This document shows positions 20,001 through 35,000 of a stretch of 64,000 bases of DNA, one piece after another. Source of the stretch: Flavobacterium gyeonganense. Lineage in GTDB: Bacteria > Bacteroidota > Bacteroidia > Flavobacteriales > Flavobacteriaceae. Numbering within the stretch: position 1 is the first letter of the stretch; each line of letters opens with the position of its first letter. A program made the translations under genes and the position numbers. Below the pieces are notes generated by a model. The model did not search any database. It was not told the DNA's origin and was given only the letters and a program-made list of their open reading frames with translations. The stretch spans positions 2,046,001 through 2,110,000 of the forward strand of contig NZ_CP121112.1 in assembly GCF_029625295.1 (NCBI RefSeq), read 5' to 3'.

Positions 20001-23000
20001 AAGGTAATCACATCACCAGATTGTGATATCTGCGCTGCTGCAACTGCCGGAGAAGTCACAACGCTGTAATTGCCAGTGGCACTGAAGCCTGTAACGGTAA
20101 ACTGTGCTGATCCGTTATTGGTAGTACCGTCTGCTGCATTACATGAAATATCATTTAACATAGCTCCTGCAATAGCAATTGGGGTTACCGGAACAATTTT
20201 GTAATTTCTCTCTATTGAACACCCATTGGCATCAGTTACTTTGAATAAATAAGTATCAGGGGCCAGACCGGTAAACAATGCATTGTTACCATTATCAACA
20301 CTGATTGGCGAAATGATTTCGTATTTAGCCATAGGAACATATCCGCCGGTTACTGTCAGGGTAATATCGGCAACATTGCTCGGACAAACAGGTGCTGTAG
20401 TCACAGCAAAAGTAATATCCGTTAATGGTAAATATTTATCTACTGTAGCGCTTCCACCTGTAATACAGCCATTAGCATCCTTAACAGAATAAACAATAAC
20501 CTGGTCTGTGCCATTGTCTGAAACAACCAAGCTGTTAACAGAAGTATAGGTCGTTGAGCCATTGAAACTATAAGTATATGGTGCTGTACCTGTACCAACA
20601 GTAGCTGTTACCGTAACAACTGCTGGCTGCGGCACATTGCCTGAATTACAACCAAATGGCGTAACTGAAGATGTAGCTGCCAATACTGATGGCTCGGTGA
20701 TCGTTACAGGAATAGCCGCTGAAGCACATCCTTTGGCATCCGTTACAACTACTGAATAAGTAGTGCCTGCAATAAGACCTGTATAGATTCCTGTTGCATT
20801 ACCACTTGCATTGGCACCTGTCCCGCTTAGGGCATAAGTATATGGCGCAACTCCGTTTGAAGCTGTTACTGTAATCGTACCGTTGCTCTCTCCATTACAG
20901 ATTACTGCCGTTGGAACTGCTGTAGCTGTTGGCGTTGCAGGGGTAGTTACAACTGCTGCGTTTGTTGTTACTGAACAAACTGCCGCATTGCTGTCTGTAA
21001 TGACAAAAGTATAGCTGCCTGCTGTAGAAACTGAAGCTGTAAAGCCTGTTGCTGTTGGCGTTGCTAATCCTGAAGGAACTCCGTCTACATACATTTGGTA
21101 AGTATATGGTGCAACTCCATCTGTAATAACAACATCAATAGTAGCATTAACAGATCCTGCACAATACAAGTCTTTGGTCAATGTAGCTGTAGCCAACAAT
21201 TGTTTTTCGATTGTATAGCTTACAAATGCCTCACAACCATTATCATCCTTAATTCCTAAGCTATAAGTACCCGGTGATGTAAAGGTAGCTGTTGATGTAG
21301 CAATCGCTGATCCGTTTACTGTGTATGATTTAACACTATTATAGGTCGTAGTCAAGGCATCTAAGTCAACTGTCAAGACTGATCCAACATAACATTGCTG
21401 TGCCGGAACTGTAATCGTTGGCCTTGCATTATTTATGATCACAACATTCTCCATATGGATACAGCCGTTAGCATCTTTTACATAAACATCCCATGACAGA
21501 TCTGTCAGGTTCGTATCTACTGACATCACTGCATTTGTACCATAAGCCGAAGCAACCGGTGCGGCTGAACCGCCTTGTACAACAGCGTAAGTATAAGAGC
21601 CTGTTCCACCTGTTACCGCGCTAACTGTGATGCTTGAAATATCCTGTGAACAGAACACTTTTGTACCTGATGCCGTGAAAGCAATCGGGTTTGGCTCTGT
21701 TATAGTAACTGCTGCGTTTGCCGAACAATGTGTAGTATTGTCCTCTACAGTTACTGTATAAGTACCTGCTGATAATCCTGTTAAGGTAATCACATCACCA
21801 GATTGTGATATCTGCGCTGCTGCAACTGCCGGAGAAGTCACAACGCTGTAATTGCCAGTGGCACTGAAGCCTGTAACGGTAAACTGTGCTGATCCGTTAT
21901 TGGTAGTACCGTCTGCTGCATTACATGAAATATCATTTAACATAGCTCCTGCAATAGCAATTGGGGTTACCGGAACAATTTTGTAATTTCTCTCTATTGA
22001 ACACCCATTGGCATCAGTTACTTTGAATAAATAAGTATCAGGGGCCAGACCGGTAAACAATGCATTGTTACCATTATCAACACTGATTGGCGAAATGATT
22101 TCGTATTTAGCCATAGGAACATATCCGCCGGTTACTGTCAGGGTAATATCGGCAACATTGCTCGGACAAACAGGTGCTGTAGTCACAGCAAAAGTAATAT
22201 CCGTTAATGGTAAATATTTATCTACTGTAGCGCTTCCACCTGTAATACAGCCATTAGCATCCTTAACAGAATAAACAATAACCTGGTCTGTGCCATTGTC
22301 TGAAACAACCAAGCTGTTAACAGAAGTATAGGTCGTTGAGCCATTGAAACTATAAGTATATGGTGCTGTACCTGTACCAACAGTAGCTGTTACCGTAACA
22401 ACTGCTGGCTGCGGCACATTGCCTGAATTACAACCAAATGGCGTAACTGAAGATGTAGCTGCCAATACTGATGGCTCGGTGATCGTTACAGGAATAGCCG
22501 CTGAAGCACATCCTTTGGCATCCGTTACAACTACTGAATAAGTAGTGCCTGCAATAAGACCTGTATAGATTCCTGTTGCATTACCACTTGCATTGGCACC
22601 TGTCCCGCTTAGGGCATAAGTATATGGCGCAACTCCGTTTGAAGCTGTTACTGTAATCGTACCGTTGCTCTCTCCATTACAGATTACTGCCGTTGGAACT
22701 GCTGTAGCTGTTGGCGTTGCAGGGGTAGTTACAACTGCTGCGTTTGTTGTTACTGAACAAACTGCCGCATTGCTGTCTGTAATGACAAAAGTATAGCTGC
22801 CTGCTGTAGAAACTGAAGCTGTAAAGCCTGTTGCTGTTGGCGTTGCTAATCCTGAAGGAACTCCGTCTACATACATTTGGTAAGTATATGGTGCAACTCC
22901 ATCTGTAATAACAACATCAATAGTAGCATTAACAGATCCTGCACAATACAAGTCTTTGGTCAATGTAGCTGTAGCCAACAATTGTTTTTCGATTGTATAG

Positions 23001-26000
23001 CTTACAAATGCCTCACAACCATTATCATCCTTAATTCCTAAGCTATAAGTACCCGGTGATGTAAAGGTAGCTGTTGATGTAGCAATCGCTGATCCGTTTA
23101 CTGTGTATGATTTAACACTATTATAGGTCGTAGTCAAGGCATCTAAGTCAACTGTCAAGACTGATCCAACATAACATTGCTGTGCCGGAACTGTAATCGT
23201 TGGCCTTGCATTATTTATGATCACAACATTCTCCATATGGATACAGCCGTTAGCATCTTTTACATAAACATCCCATGACAGATCTGTCAGGTTCGTATCT
23301 ACTGACATCACTGCATTTGTACCATAAGCCGAAGCAACCGGTGCGGCTGAACCGCCTTGTACAACAGCGTAAGTATAAGAGCCTGTTCCACCTGTTACCG
23401 CGCTAACTGTGATGCTTGAAATATCCTGTGAACAGAACACTTTTGTACCTGATGCCGTGAAAGCAATCGGGTTTGGCTCTGTTATAGTAACTGCTGCGTT
23501 TGCCGAACAATGTGTAGTATTGTCCTCTACAGTTACTGTATAAGTACCTGCTGATAATCCTGTTAAGGTAATCACATCACCAGATTGTGATATCTGCGCT
23601 GCTGCAACTGCCGGAGAAGTCACAACGCTGTAATTGCCAGTGGCACTGAAGCCTGTAACGGTAAACTGTGCTGATCCGTTATTGGTAGTACCGTCTGCTG
23701 CATTACATGAAATATCATTTAACATAGCTCCTGCAATAGCAATTGGGGTTACCGGAACAATTTTGTAATTTCTCTCTATTGAACACCCATTGGCATCAGT
23801 TACTTTGAATAAATAAGTATCAGGGGCCAGACCGGTAAACAATGCATTGTTACCATTATCAACACTGATTGGCGAAATGATTTCGTATTTAGCCATAGGA
23901 ACATATCCGCCGGTTACTGTCAGGGTAATATCGGCAACATTGCTCGGACAAACAGGTGCTGTAGTCACAGCAAAAGTAATATCCGTTAATGGTAAATATT
24001 TATCTACTGTAGCGCTTCCACCTGTAATACAGCCATTAGCATCCTTAACAGAATAAACAATAACCTGGTCTGTGCCATTGTCTGAAACAACCAAGCTGTT
24101 AACAGAAGTATAGGTCGTTGAGCCATTGAAACTATAAGTATATGGTGCTGTACCTGTACCAACAGTAGCTGTTACCGTAACAACTGCTGGCTGCGGCACA
24201 TTGCCTGAATTACAACCAAATGGCGTAACTGAAGATGTAGCTGCCAATACTGATGGCTCGGTGATCGTTACAGGAATAGCCGCTGAAGCACATCCTTTGG
24301 CATCCGTTACAACTACTGAATAAGTAGTGCCTGCAATAAGACCTGTATAGATTCCTGTTGCATTACCACTTGCATTGGCACCTGTCCCGCTTAGGGCATA
24401 AGTATATGGCGCAACTCCGTTTGAAGCTGTTACTGTAATTGTACCGTTGCTCTCTCCATTACAGATTACTGCCGTTGGAACTGCTGTAGCTGTTGGCGTT
24501 GCAGGGGTAGTTACAACTGCTGCGTTTGTTGTTACTGAACAAACTGCCGCATTGCTGTCTGTAATGACAAAAGTATAGCTGCCTGCTGTAGAAACTGAAG
24601 CTGTAAAGCCTGTTGCTGTTGGCGTTGCTAATCCTGAAGGAACTCCGTCTACATACATTTGGTAAGTATATGGTGCAACTCCATCTGTAATAACAACATC
24701 AATAGTAGCATTAACAGATCCTGCACAATACAAGTCTTTGGTCAATGTAGCTGTAGCCAACAATTGTTTTTCGATTGTATAGCTTACAAATGCCTCACAA
24801 CCATTATCATCCTTAATTCCTAAGCTATAAGTACCCGGTGATGTAAAGGTAGCTGTTGATGTAGCAATCGCTGATCCGTTTACTGTGTATGATTTAACAC
24901 TATTATAGGTCGTAGTCAAGGCATCTAAGTCAACTGTCAAGACTGATCCAACATAACATTGCTGTGCCGGAACTGTAATCGTTGGCCTTGCATTATTTAT
25001 GATCACAACATTCTCCATATGGATACAGCCGTTAGCATCTTTTACATAAACATCCCATGACAGATCTGTCAGGTTCGTATCTACTGACATCACTGCATTT
25101 GTACCATAAGCCGAAGCAACCGGTGCGGCTGAACCGCCTTGTACAACAGCGTAAGTATAAGAGCCTGTTCCACCTGTTACCGCGCTAACTGTGATGCTTG
25201 AAATATCCTGTGAACAGAACACTTTTGTACCTGATGCCGTGAAAGCAATCGGGTTTGGCTCTGTTATAGTAACTGCTGCGTTTGCCGAACAATGTGTAGT
25301 ATTGTCCTCTACAGTTACTGTATAAGTACCTGCTGATAATCCTGTTAAGGTAATCACATCACCAGATTGTGATATCTGCGCTGCTGCAACTGCCGGAGAA
25401 GTCACAACGCTGTAATTGCCAGTGGCACTGAAGCCTGTAACGGTAAACTGTGCTGATCCGTTATTGGTAGTACCGTCTGCTGCATTACATGAAATATCAT
25501 TTAACATAGCTCCTGCAATAGCAATTGGGGTTACCGGAACAATTTTGTAATTTCTCTCTATTGAACACCCATTGGCATCAGTTACTTTGAATAAATAAGT
25601 ATCAGGGGCCAGACCGGTAAACAATGCATTGTTACCATTATCAACACTGATTGGCGAAATGATTTCGTATTTAGCCATAGGAACATATCCGCCGGTTACT
25701 GTCAGGGTAATATCGGCAACATTGCTCGGACAAACAGGTGCTGTAGTCACAGCAAAAGTAATATCCGTTAATGGTAAATATTTATCTACTGTAGCGCTTC
25801 CACCTGTAATACAGCCATTAGCATCCTTAACAGAATAAACAATAACCTGGTCTGTGCCATTGTCTGAAACAACCAAGCTGTTAACAGAAGTATAGGTCGT
25901 TGAGCCATTGAAACTATAAGTATATGGTGCTGTACCTGTACCAACAGTAGCTGTTACCGTAACAACTGCTGGCTGCGGCACATTGCCTGAATTACAACCA

Positions 26001-29000
26001 AATGGCGTAACTGAAGATGTAGCTGCCAATACTGATGGCTCGGTGATGGTAATTGGAGTTTTTGGATAAAGACATGATTTTGCATCTTTAACTGTAATAG
26101 TATAAGCTGTTCCAGCTGCTAATCCAGTGAATACATTAGAAGTTTGGAAGACTCCAGCATTCAATTGATATTCGTAAGGACCTACTCCTGAAGTTACATT
26201 CACAGTAATAGTACCATCGGCAACTCCATTACAACTTACATTTGTTTCTGTTGTAGTAAATACCGTTGGTGTAATCGGATCTAAATCAAAACTAGTTGTT
26301 GTTCGACACACCGTAGCATTATTAGCATCTGTAACTCTAAACACATAATTTCCGGCTGTAGTAGCAGAATATGGATTTGTAGCAGAAACAAAACCTCCGT
26401 TATTGAAATTTACTTCATAAGTATAATTAGCAGCAGGTGTTGTGTTTCCACCTGTAGTTGTTAAAGTTATTTCTGCTTCTGGACTTGATGTACAATCCAA
26501 TTCTTTTGTCAATGATGCAGATAAGTTTAATCTTGGATATACTATATAATCAACATCATCCGTACATCCATTTCCATCTTTAATCACTAAATTATAAGTC
26601 CCTGAGGCATTAAATGTAAAACTTGGTGAGCTTTGGAAAGCACTTCCGTTAACACTATAAGTAGCTCCTCCTACTAAGTCAGGATCAACTGTTCCTGAAA
26701 AAGTAATGGTAAAAGGTGTTCCATCATAACAAACCGAAGTTGCTGGCGGAGTAACTATAGGTGCATCATCTGCATCTAATGTTACAGCTGCAGTTTTAAT
26801 ACAACCATAAGCATCTTTTGCGTAAACAATATAATTTCCTGTTGCACTTGTTGCAAAAGTTGTATTTCCAGTCCAACCTACTGTACTTGCTGTTGGTGGT
26901 GTAGCTGATGCTAACAAATATTGATAGGTATAAGGTGCTGTACCATCTTTTGCCTGAGCAGCAATAACACCGGCTTCATTACAATTTACATTTTTAATTT
27001 TTGAAGCTGCAACCGATAAATCAATAGCAGATTCTGTAATTTCAAATGGTGCTGAAGCAACACTACAACCTGCATTTGTTGCACCTGCATCTTCAGTAAT
27101 TAACACAAAGTAATTACCGAATGGCAATGTTCCAAAATTATTTACAGCTAATGATCCACTAGCCGGAATAATTGTACTAATTAATCCACCAACCGGTGTA
27201 ACATTTTGTGAATTGTAAATTTGGTATGTAACTGGTGTAGCTACTCCATAAGTATGATTCATTGTGAATGTTACATTTCCGTTTGCTGCTCCTTTACAAG
27301 TAATATTACTTTCTGTTAAAGGAGTAACCGTAATTGTTGAATTTGTTCCAATTGGAAATTGTGATGTTTCAAAATAATAACATCCTGTTCCTGTACCTCC
27401 ATGAGTTGCATCTGCATCATATACTACAAAAGTATAAGTCACACCTGCAATCAAATTATTAAATGTAGTTTTTTTACTACCAACTGCATCTTCTGCCAAC
27501 CATACACCTGATGGATATGAAGGAACAGATCCTGTGTATAAACTGAAATAAAATGGTCCGTTACCAATGGTACTTGTCGGAGAAGAACTTACAGCTACAA
27601 GTGCAGACCCAGTTCCCGAACAAACCACCGGAGATGGTGAAACAGTAATATCTAAATCATCTGGTGGTGATGCAACCAAAATGTTTTGGTGCAGGCTCTG
27701 ACAACCATTTGCATCAGTAACAATTAATTCATACAATCCAAAATTAACGATATCAAATACTTGTGATGTACCTGGCTGATTTGTGAACTTCTGATTGTAG
27801 CCATTCACTCCCGTAACATGGTAAGTATAATTTGGAGTTCCACCTGTTACTCCATTTACGATAATTCTTCCTAATGAAACACCTCCTGCTCCACAAGTAA
27901 TAGGATCAACATCGAAATCAACCACAATAGGATTAGGTTGCGAAATAATAATACTTCCAGTATCTGTACAACCTTTAGCATCAGTTACTGTAATTGTGTA
28001 ATTACCTGCTGCTAAACCAGAAGTCTGAGTTCCGTAATTAGTTCCTGTTGTTGTATTCAATACGTTAAATACAAATGGAGCTAATCCTTTGGTATTATCA
28101 ATTGTTATATTAATTGCTGCAGTATCATCTCCATTACAATTAATAGATTGTGTCTGAGCAATTCCGGTAATATCAGGATTAACAGTTGGCGTAACCACAA
28201 TTGCTGTTGTAGTTGAAGCAGAACATAAATTAGCATCTGTAACTGTGAAAGTGTAATTTCCTGATACATTAGTAGTAAATACATTTCCAACAAAAGTTCC
28301 AGTATTTGGAGAACTTGTATAAGTAAACGGTCCTGCACCACCTGTTGGGGTTAACGTAATTTGTGCAGCAGTTGGTGCTGGATTACAAGTAATATCTTTA
28401 TTTAAAACAGCACTTAGAGTTAATTGTGGAGCCACAATAACAGGGTTACTATCTATCGTACATCCATTAGCATCTTTTACACGAATAGTATATGTACCTA
28501 TCGATGTTATTGTAAAGACATTAGATGTCTGATAAGAGCCTCCTCCATTAATACTGTAAGATAAAGTTCCTGTTCCTCCTGTTGCTGATGCAGTGATAGT
28601 GTATCCTCCCGGAGTACCCAAACAACCAGCTCCAATAGCAGTAACTGCTGTTGGCGCATTATCTGTTGTAATAGCAACATCTAATTTAAATGTACAGCCA
28701 TTGGCATCCTTAACCCAAACATCCCAGTTGGCATTTGTTGACGGATTTAGATCCGCACTGTTGCTGGCAACGTAATCTGATGCCACAGCAGCAACTCCGT
28801 CTTGTTTATAAGCATAAGTATATGTTGGAGTACCACCTGTAGCGGTTATTGTAACCTTAGAGGTAGCAACATTACAATTCGCATTTACCCTTGAAGCTGT
28901 AGCTCCTAATAAACTAGGCTGGGTAATAGTGATAGAAGTAGATGATGTACAGCCTGTAGTCTCATCTGTGAAAACAACAGCATAAGTACCTACTCCAAGG

Positions 29001-32000
29001 TTTGGCAGGGTAAATGAAGCCGCACTCTGAGCTGTAACTGCAGGAGCTGTGTTAACTTTATAGCTGTAAGTAGAAGAAAACTGGCTCACATCATATCTGA
29101 TAGAACCTGTAGAACCTCCATTACAATAAACATCATTTAGTTTGGTAGCAATCACTGCAATTGGTGTAACAACAGGAACTGTGTGAGAACCTGTAGCATA
29201 ACAACCGCTCGCATCGCTTACTTTGAAACTATAAGTAACTCCTCCGGCCAATCCGGTGAAAATACCCGTATTGTTTGAAGTCACAGAAGCGGCAGGAGCC
29301 GTAATCTCATAAGTAATCGCTCCAACTCCTGTTCCTGCTGTCTTGGCAACAGTAACGGTACTGGTAGTACGAGACGCTGGTGTACAGTAAATATCGGTAT
29401 GGGTAATACCTGAAATTACAGGCGCGTTTAATCTGTTGATAACAACTGATCCTGAGAAAGTACAACCATTATTGTCTTTTACGATATAATGTATCGTTTG
29501 GTCTGTTCCATTATCGGAAACCGTGAATGTTCTGGTTCCTGTAAAAGCACTTCCCTCAAAACTATAGGTATATGGAGCAGTTCCTGTAGTTGGTACATCG
29601 ATCGTAACAGTTGCAGACTGCTTAACATTGGTCGAATTACAGCTAAAAGTACCTGCAGTGGCTGTAGTAGTCAAGACTGTTGGCTGGGTAATAGTTACAT
29701 TAACTGAACCTGGACAATCTTTGCTGTCTTTTACATAAAATGTATAAGAACCAGCTGCCAATCCTGTAAAGGTAGCTGTGGTTGTAAAGCCGCTTGTAGC
29801 GTTATTACTGTAAGTATAACCGCCTGAACCACCTGATCCTGTTAAGGTAACTGAACCATTAGAATTTCCATTACAGCTCGCATTCACTTGTGAAGCTGTT
29901 ACTGTAGGGCTTGAAATCGAATTCACTGTAGCAGTAGTGGTAACTGTACAGCTGTTGGCATCTGTAATTCTGAATGTATAAGTACCCGATGCTGATGCTG
30001 TATAGACATTAGTAGCCATAGCACTGTAGGAAGTACCTCCATTTGTGGAAACCTCATAAGTATAAGAAGTTCTGCCTCCTGATGCCGTAACTGTAATCTG
30101 CGCCTCTGGCGTAGTTGGAGAACAGCTAAGCTCTCTGGTTACTGCTGATGTAGCGGTAAGCTGTGGATAAACCGTAACGGCTGATGATGGAACAACACAT
30201 CCGTTGGCATCCTTAATATGAACAGTATAAGTACCTGCTGAAACCGTAAAGACAGGGCTGCTCTGGAATGTGCCAGTAGCACCACCAATACTATAGCTCA
30301 ATGGAGCAAGACTTGTCGATGATGGCGTAGCGGTAATAGTAAAGCCACTGCCTGAACCTGTACACTGGTTGTCTACTGATACAGTTAATGATGGGGTACT
30401 GTCTCTTTCAACAGCAACATCCACTTTAAATGTACAGCCATTGGCATCCTTAACCCAAACATCCCAGTTGGCATTTGTTGACGGATTTAGATCCGCACTG
30501 TTGCTGGCAACGTAATCTGATGCCACAGCAGCAACTCCGTCTTGTTTATAAGCATAAGTATATGTTGGAGTACCACCTGTAGCGGTTATTGTAACCTTAG
30601 AGGTAGCAACATTACAATTCGCATTTACCCTTGAAGCTGTAGCTCCTAATAAACTAGGCTGGGTAATAGTGATAGAAGTAGATGATGTACAGCCTGTAGT
30701 CTCATCTGTGAAAACAACAGCATAAGTACCTACTCCAAGGTTTGGCAGGGTAAATGAAGCCGCACTCTGAGCTGTAACTGCAGGAGCTGTGTTAACTTTA
30801 TAGCTGTAAGTAGAAGAAAACTGGCTCACATCATATCTGATAGAACCTGTAGAACCTCCATTACAATAAACATCATTTAGTTTGGTAGCAATCACTGCAA
30901 TTGGTGTAACAACAGGAACTGTGTGAGAACCTGTAGCATAACAACCGCTCGCATCGCTTACTTTGAAACTATAAGTAAATCCTCCGGCCAATCCGGTGAA
31001 AATACCAGTAGTATTTGATGTCACTGAAGCGGCAGGAGCCGTAATCTCATAAGTAATCGCTCCAACTCCTGTTCCTGCTGTCTTGGCAACAGTAACGGTA
31101 CTGGTAGTACGAGACGCTGGTGTACAGTAAATATCGGTATGGGTAATACCTGAAATTACAGGCGCGTTTAATCTGTTGATAACAACTGATCCTGAGAAAG
31201 TGCAACCATTATTGTCTTTTACGATATAATGTATCGTTTGGTCTGTTCCATTATCGGAAACCGTGAATGTTCTGGTTCCTGTAAAAGCACCTCCCTCAAA
31301 ACTATAAGTATATGGAGCAGTTCCTGTAGTTGGTACATCGATCGTAACAGTTGCAGACTGCTTAACATTGGTCGAATTACAGCTAAAAGTACCTGCAGTG
31401 GCTGTAGTAGTCAAGACTGTTGGCTGGGTAATAGTTACATTAACTGAACCTGGACAATCTTTGCTGTCTTTTACATAAAATGTATAAGAACCAGCTGCCA
31501 ATCCTGTAAAGGTAGCTGTGGTTGTAAAGCCGCTTGTAGCGTTATTACTGTAAGTATAACCGCCTGAACCACCTGATCCTGTTAAGGTAACTGAACCATT
31601 AGAATTTCCATTACAGCTCGCATTCACTTGTGAAGCTGATACTGTAGGGCTTGAAATCGAATTCACTGTAGCGGTAGTGGTAACTGTACAGCTGTTGGCA
31701 TCTGTAATTCTGAATGTATAAGTACCCGATGCTGATGCTGTATAGACATTAGTAGCCATAGCACTGTAGGAAGTACCTCCATTTGTGGAAACCTCATAAG
31801 TATAAGAAGTTCTGCCTCCCGAAGCCGTAACTGTAATCTGGGCCTCTGGCGTAGTTGGAGAACAGCTAAGCTCTCTGGTTACTGCTGATGTAGCGGTAAG
31901 CTGTGGATAAACCGTAACGGCTGATGATGGAACAACACATCCGTTGGCATCCTTAATATGAACAGTATAAGTACCTGCTGAAACCGTAAAGACAGGACTG

Positions 32001-35000
32001 GACTGGAATGTGCCAGTAGCACCACCAATACTATAGCTCAATGGAGCAAGACTTGTCGATGATGGCGTAGCGGTAATAGTAAAGCCACTGCCTGATCCCG
32101 TACACTGGTTGTCTACTGATACAGTTAATGATGGGGTACTGTCTCTTTCAACAGCAACATCCACTTTAAATGTACAGCCATTGGCATCCTTAACCCAAAC
32201 ATCCCAGTTGGCATTTGTTGACGGATTTAGATCCGCACTGTTGCTGGCAACGTAATCTGATGCCACAGCAGCAACTCCGTCTTGTTTATAAGCATAAGTA
32301 TATGTTGGAGTACCACCTGTAGCGGTTATTGTAACCTTAGAGGTAGCAACATTACAATTCGCATTTACCCTTGAAGCTGTAGCTCCTAATAAACTAGGCT
32401 GGGTAATAGTGATAGAAGTAGATGATGTACAGCCTGTAGTCTCATCTGTGAAAACAACAGCATAAGTACCTACTCCAAGGTTTGGCAGGGTAAATGAAGC
32501 CGCACTCTGAGCTGTAACTGCAGGAGCTGTGTTAACTTTATAGCTGTAAGTAGAAGAAAACTGGCTCACATCATATCTGATAGAACCTGTAGAACCTCCA
32601 TTACAATAAATATCATTTAGTTTGGTAGCAATCACTGCAATTGGTGTAACAACAGGAACTGTGTGAGAACCTGTAGCATAACAACCGCTCGCATCGCTTA
32701 CTTTGAAACTATAAGTAACTCCTCCGGCCAATCCGGTGAAAATACCCGTATTGTTTGAAGTCACAGAAGCGGCAGGAGCCGTAATCTCATAAGTAATCGC
32801 TCCAACTCCTGTTCCTGCTGCCTTGGCAACAGTAACGGTACTGGTAGTACGAGACGCTGGAGTACAGTAAATATCGGTATGGGTAATACCTGAAATTACA
32901 GGCGCGTTTAATCTGTTGATAACAACTGATCCTGAGAAAGTGCAACCATTATTGTCTTTTACGATATAATGTATCGTTTGGTCTGTTCCATTATCGGAAA
33001 CCGTGAATGTTCTGGTTCCTGTAAAAGCACCTCCCTCAAAACTATAAGTATATGGAGCAGTTCCTGTAGTTGGTACATCGATCGTAACAGTTGCAGACTG
33101 CTTAACATTGGTCGAATTACAGCTAAAAGTACCTGCAGTGGCTGTAGTAGTCAAGACTGTTGGCTGGGTAATAGTTACATTAACTGAACCTGGACAATCT
33201 TTGCTGTCTTTTACATAAAATGTATAAGAACCAGCTGCCAATCCTGTAAAGGTAGCTGTGGTTGTAAAGCCGCTTGTAGCGTTATTACTGTAAGTATAAC
33301 CGCCTGAACCACCTGATCCTGTTAAGGTAACTGAACCATTAGAATTTCCATTACAGCTCGCATTCACTTGTGAAGCTGATACTGTAGGGCTTGAAATCGA
33401 ATTCACTGTAGCGGTAGTGGTAACTGTACAGCTGTTGGCATCTGTAATTCTGAATGTATAAGTACCCGATGCTGATGCTGTATAGACATTAGTAGCCATA
33501 GCACTGTAGGAAGTACCTCCATTTGTGGAAACCTCATAAGTATAAGAAGTTCTGCCTCCCGAAGCCGTAACTGTAATCTGGGCCTCTGGCGTAGTTGGAG
33601 AACAGCTAAGCTCTCTGGTTACTGCTGATGTAGCGGTAAGCTGTGGATAAACCGTAACGGCTGATGATGGAACAACACATCCGTTGGCATCCTTAATATG
33701 AACAGTATAAGTACCTGCTGAAACCGTAAAGACAGGACTGGACTGGAATGTGCCAGTAGCACCACCAATACTATAGCTCAATGGAGCAAGACTTGTCGAT
33801 GATGGCGTAGCGGTAATAGTAAAGCCACTGCCTGATCCCGTACACTGGTTGTCTACTGATACAGTTAATGATGGGGTACTGTCTCTTTCAACAGCAACAT
33901 CCACTTTAAATGTACAGCCATTGGCATCCTTAACCCAAACATCCCAGTTGGCATTTGTTGACGGATTTAGATCCGCACTGTTGCTGGCAACGTAATCTGA
34001 TGCCACAGCAGCAACTCCGTCTTGTTTATAAGCATAAGTATATGTTGGAGTACCACCTGTAGCGGTTATTGTAACCTTAGAGGTAGCAACATTACAATTC
34101 GCATTTACCCTTGAAGCTGTAGCTCCTAATAAACTAGGCTGGGTAATAGTGATAGAAGTAGATGATGTACAGCCTGTAGTCTCATCTGTGAAAACAACAG
34201 CATAAGTACCTACTCCAAGGTTTGGCAGGGTAAATGAAGCCGCACTCTGAGCTGTAACTGCAGGAGCTGTGTTAACTTTATAGCTGTAAGTAGAAGAAAA
34301 CTGGCTCACATCATATCTGATAGAACCTGTAGAACCTCCATTACAATAAATATCATTTAGTTTGGTAGCAATCACTGCAATTGGTGTAACAACAGGAACT
34401 GTGTGAGAACCTGTAGCATAACAACCGCTCGCATCGCTTACTTTGAAACTATAAGTAACTCCTCCGGCCAATCCGGTGAAAATACCCGTATTGTTTGAAG
34501 TCACAGAAGCGGCAGGAGCCGTAATCTCATAAGTAATCGCTCCAACTCCTGTTCCTGCTGCCTTGGCAACAGTAACGGTACTGGTAGTACGAGACGCTGG
34601 AGTACAGTAAATATCGGTATGGGTAATACCTGAAATTACAGGCGCGTTTAATCTGTTGATAACAACTGATCCTGAGAAAGTGCAACCATTATTGTCTTTT
34701 ACGATATAATGTATCGTTTGGTCTGTTCCATTATCGGAAACCGTGAATGTTCTGGTTCCTGTAAAAGCACCTCCCTCAAAACTATAAGTATATGGAGCAG
34801 TTCCTGTAGTTGGTACATCGATCGTAACAGTTGCAGACTGCTTAACATTGGTCGAATTACAGCTAAAAGTACCTGCAGTGGCTGTAGTAGTCAAGACTGT
34901 TGGCTGGGTAATAGTTACATTAACTGAACCTGGACAATCTTTGCTGTCTTTTACATAAAATGTATAAGAACCAGCTGCCAATCCTGTAAAGGTAGCTGTG

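Noticed and set aside
20283..25838. Four identical plus-strand ORFs of 69 codons spaced 1782 bp apart
   Set aside because: They are antisense shadows of the sprB array A copies; their identity only reflects the repeat, and they have no start signals or domain.
29489..34927. Four near-identical plus-strand ORFs of 72 codons spaced 1740 bp apart
   Set aside because: Antisense shadows of array B in sprB.
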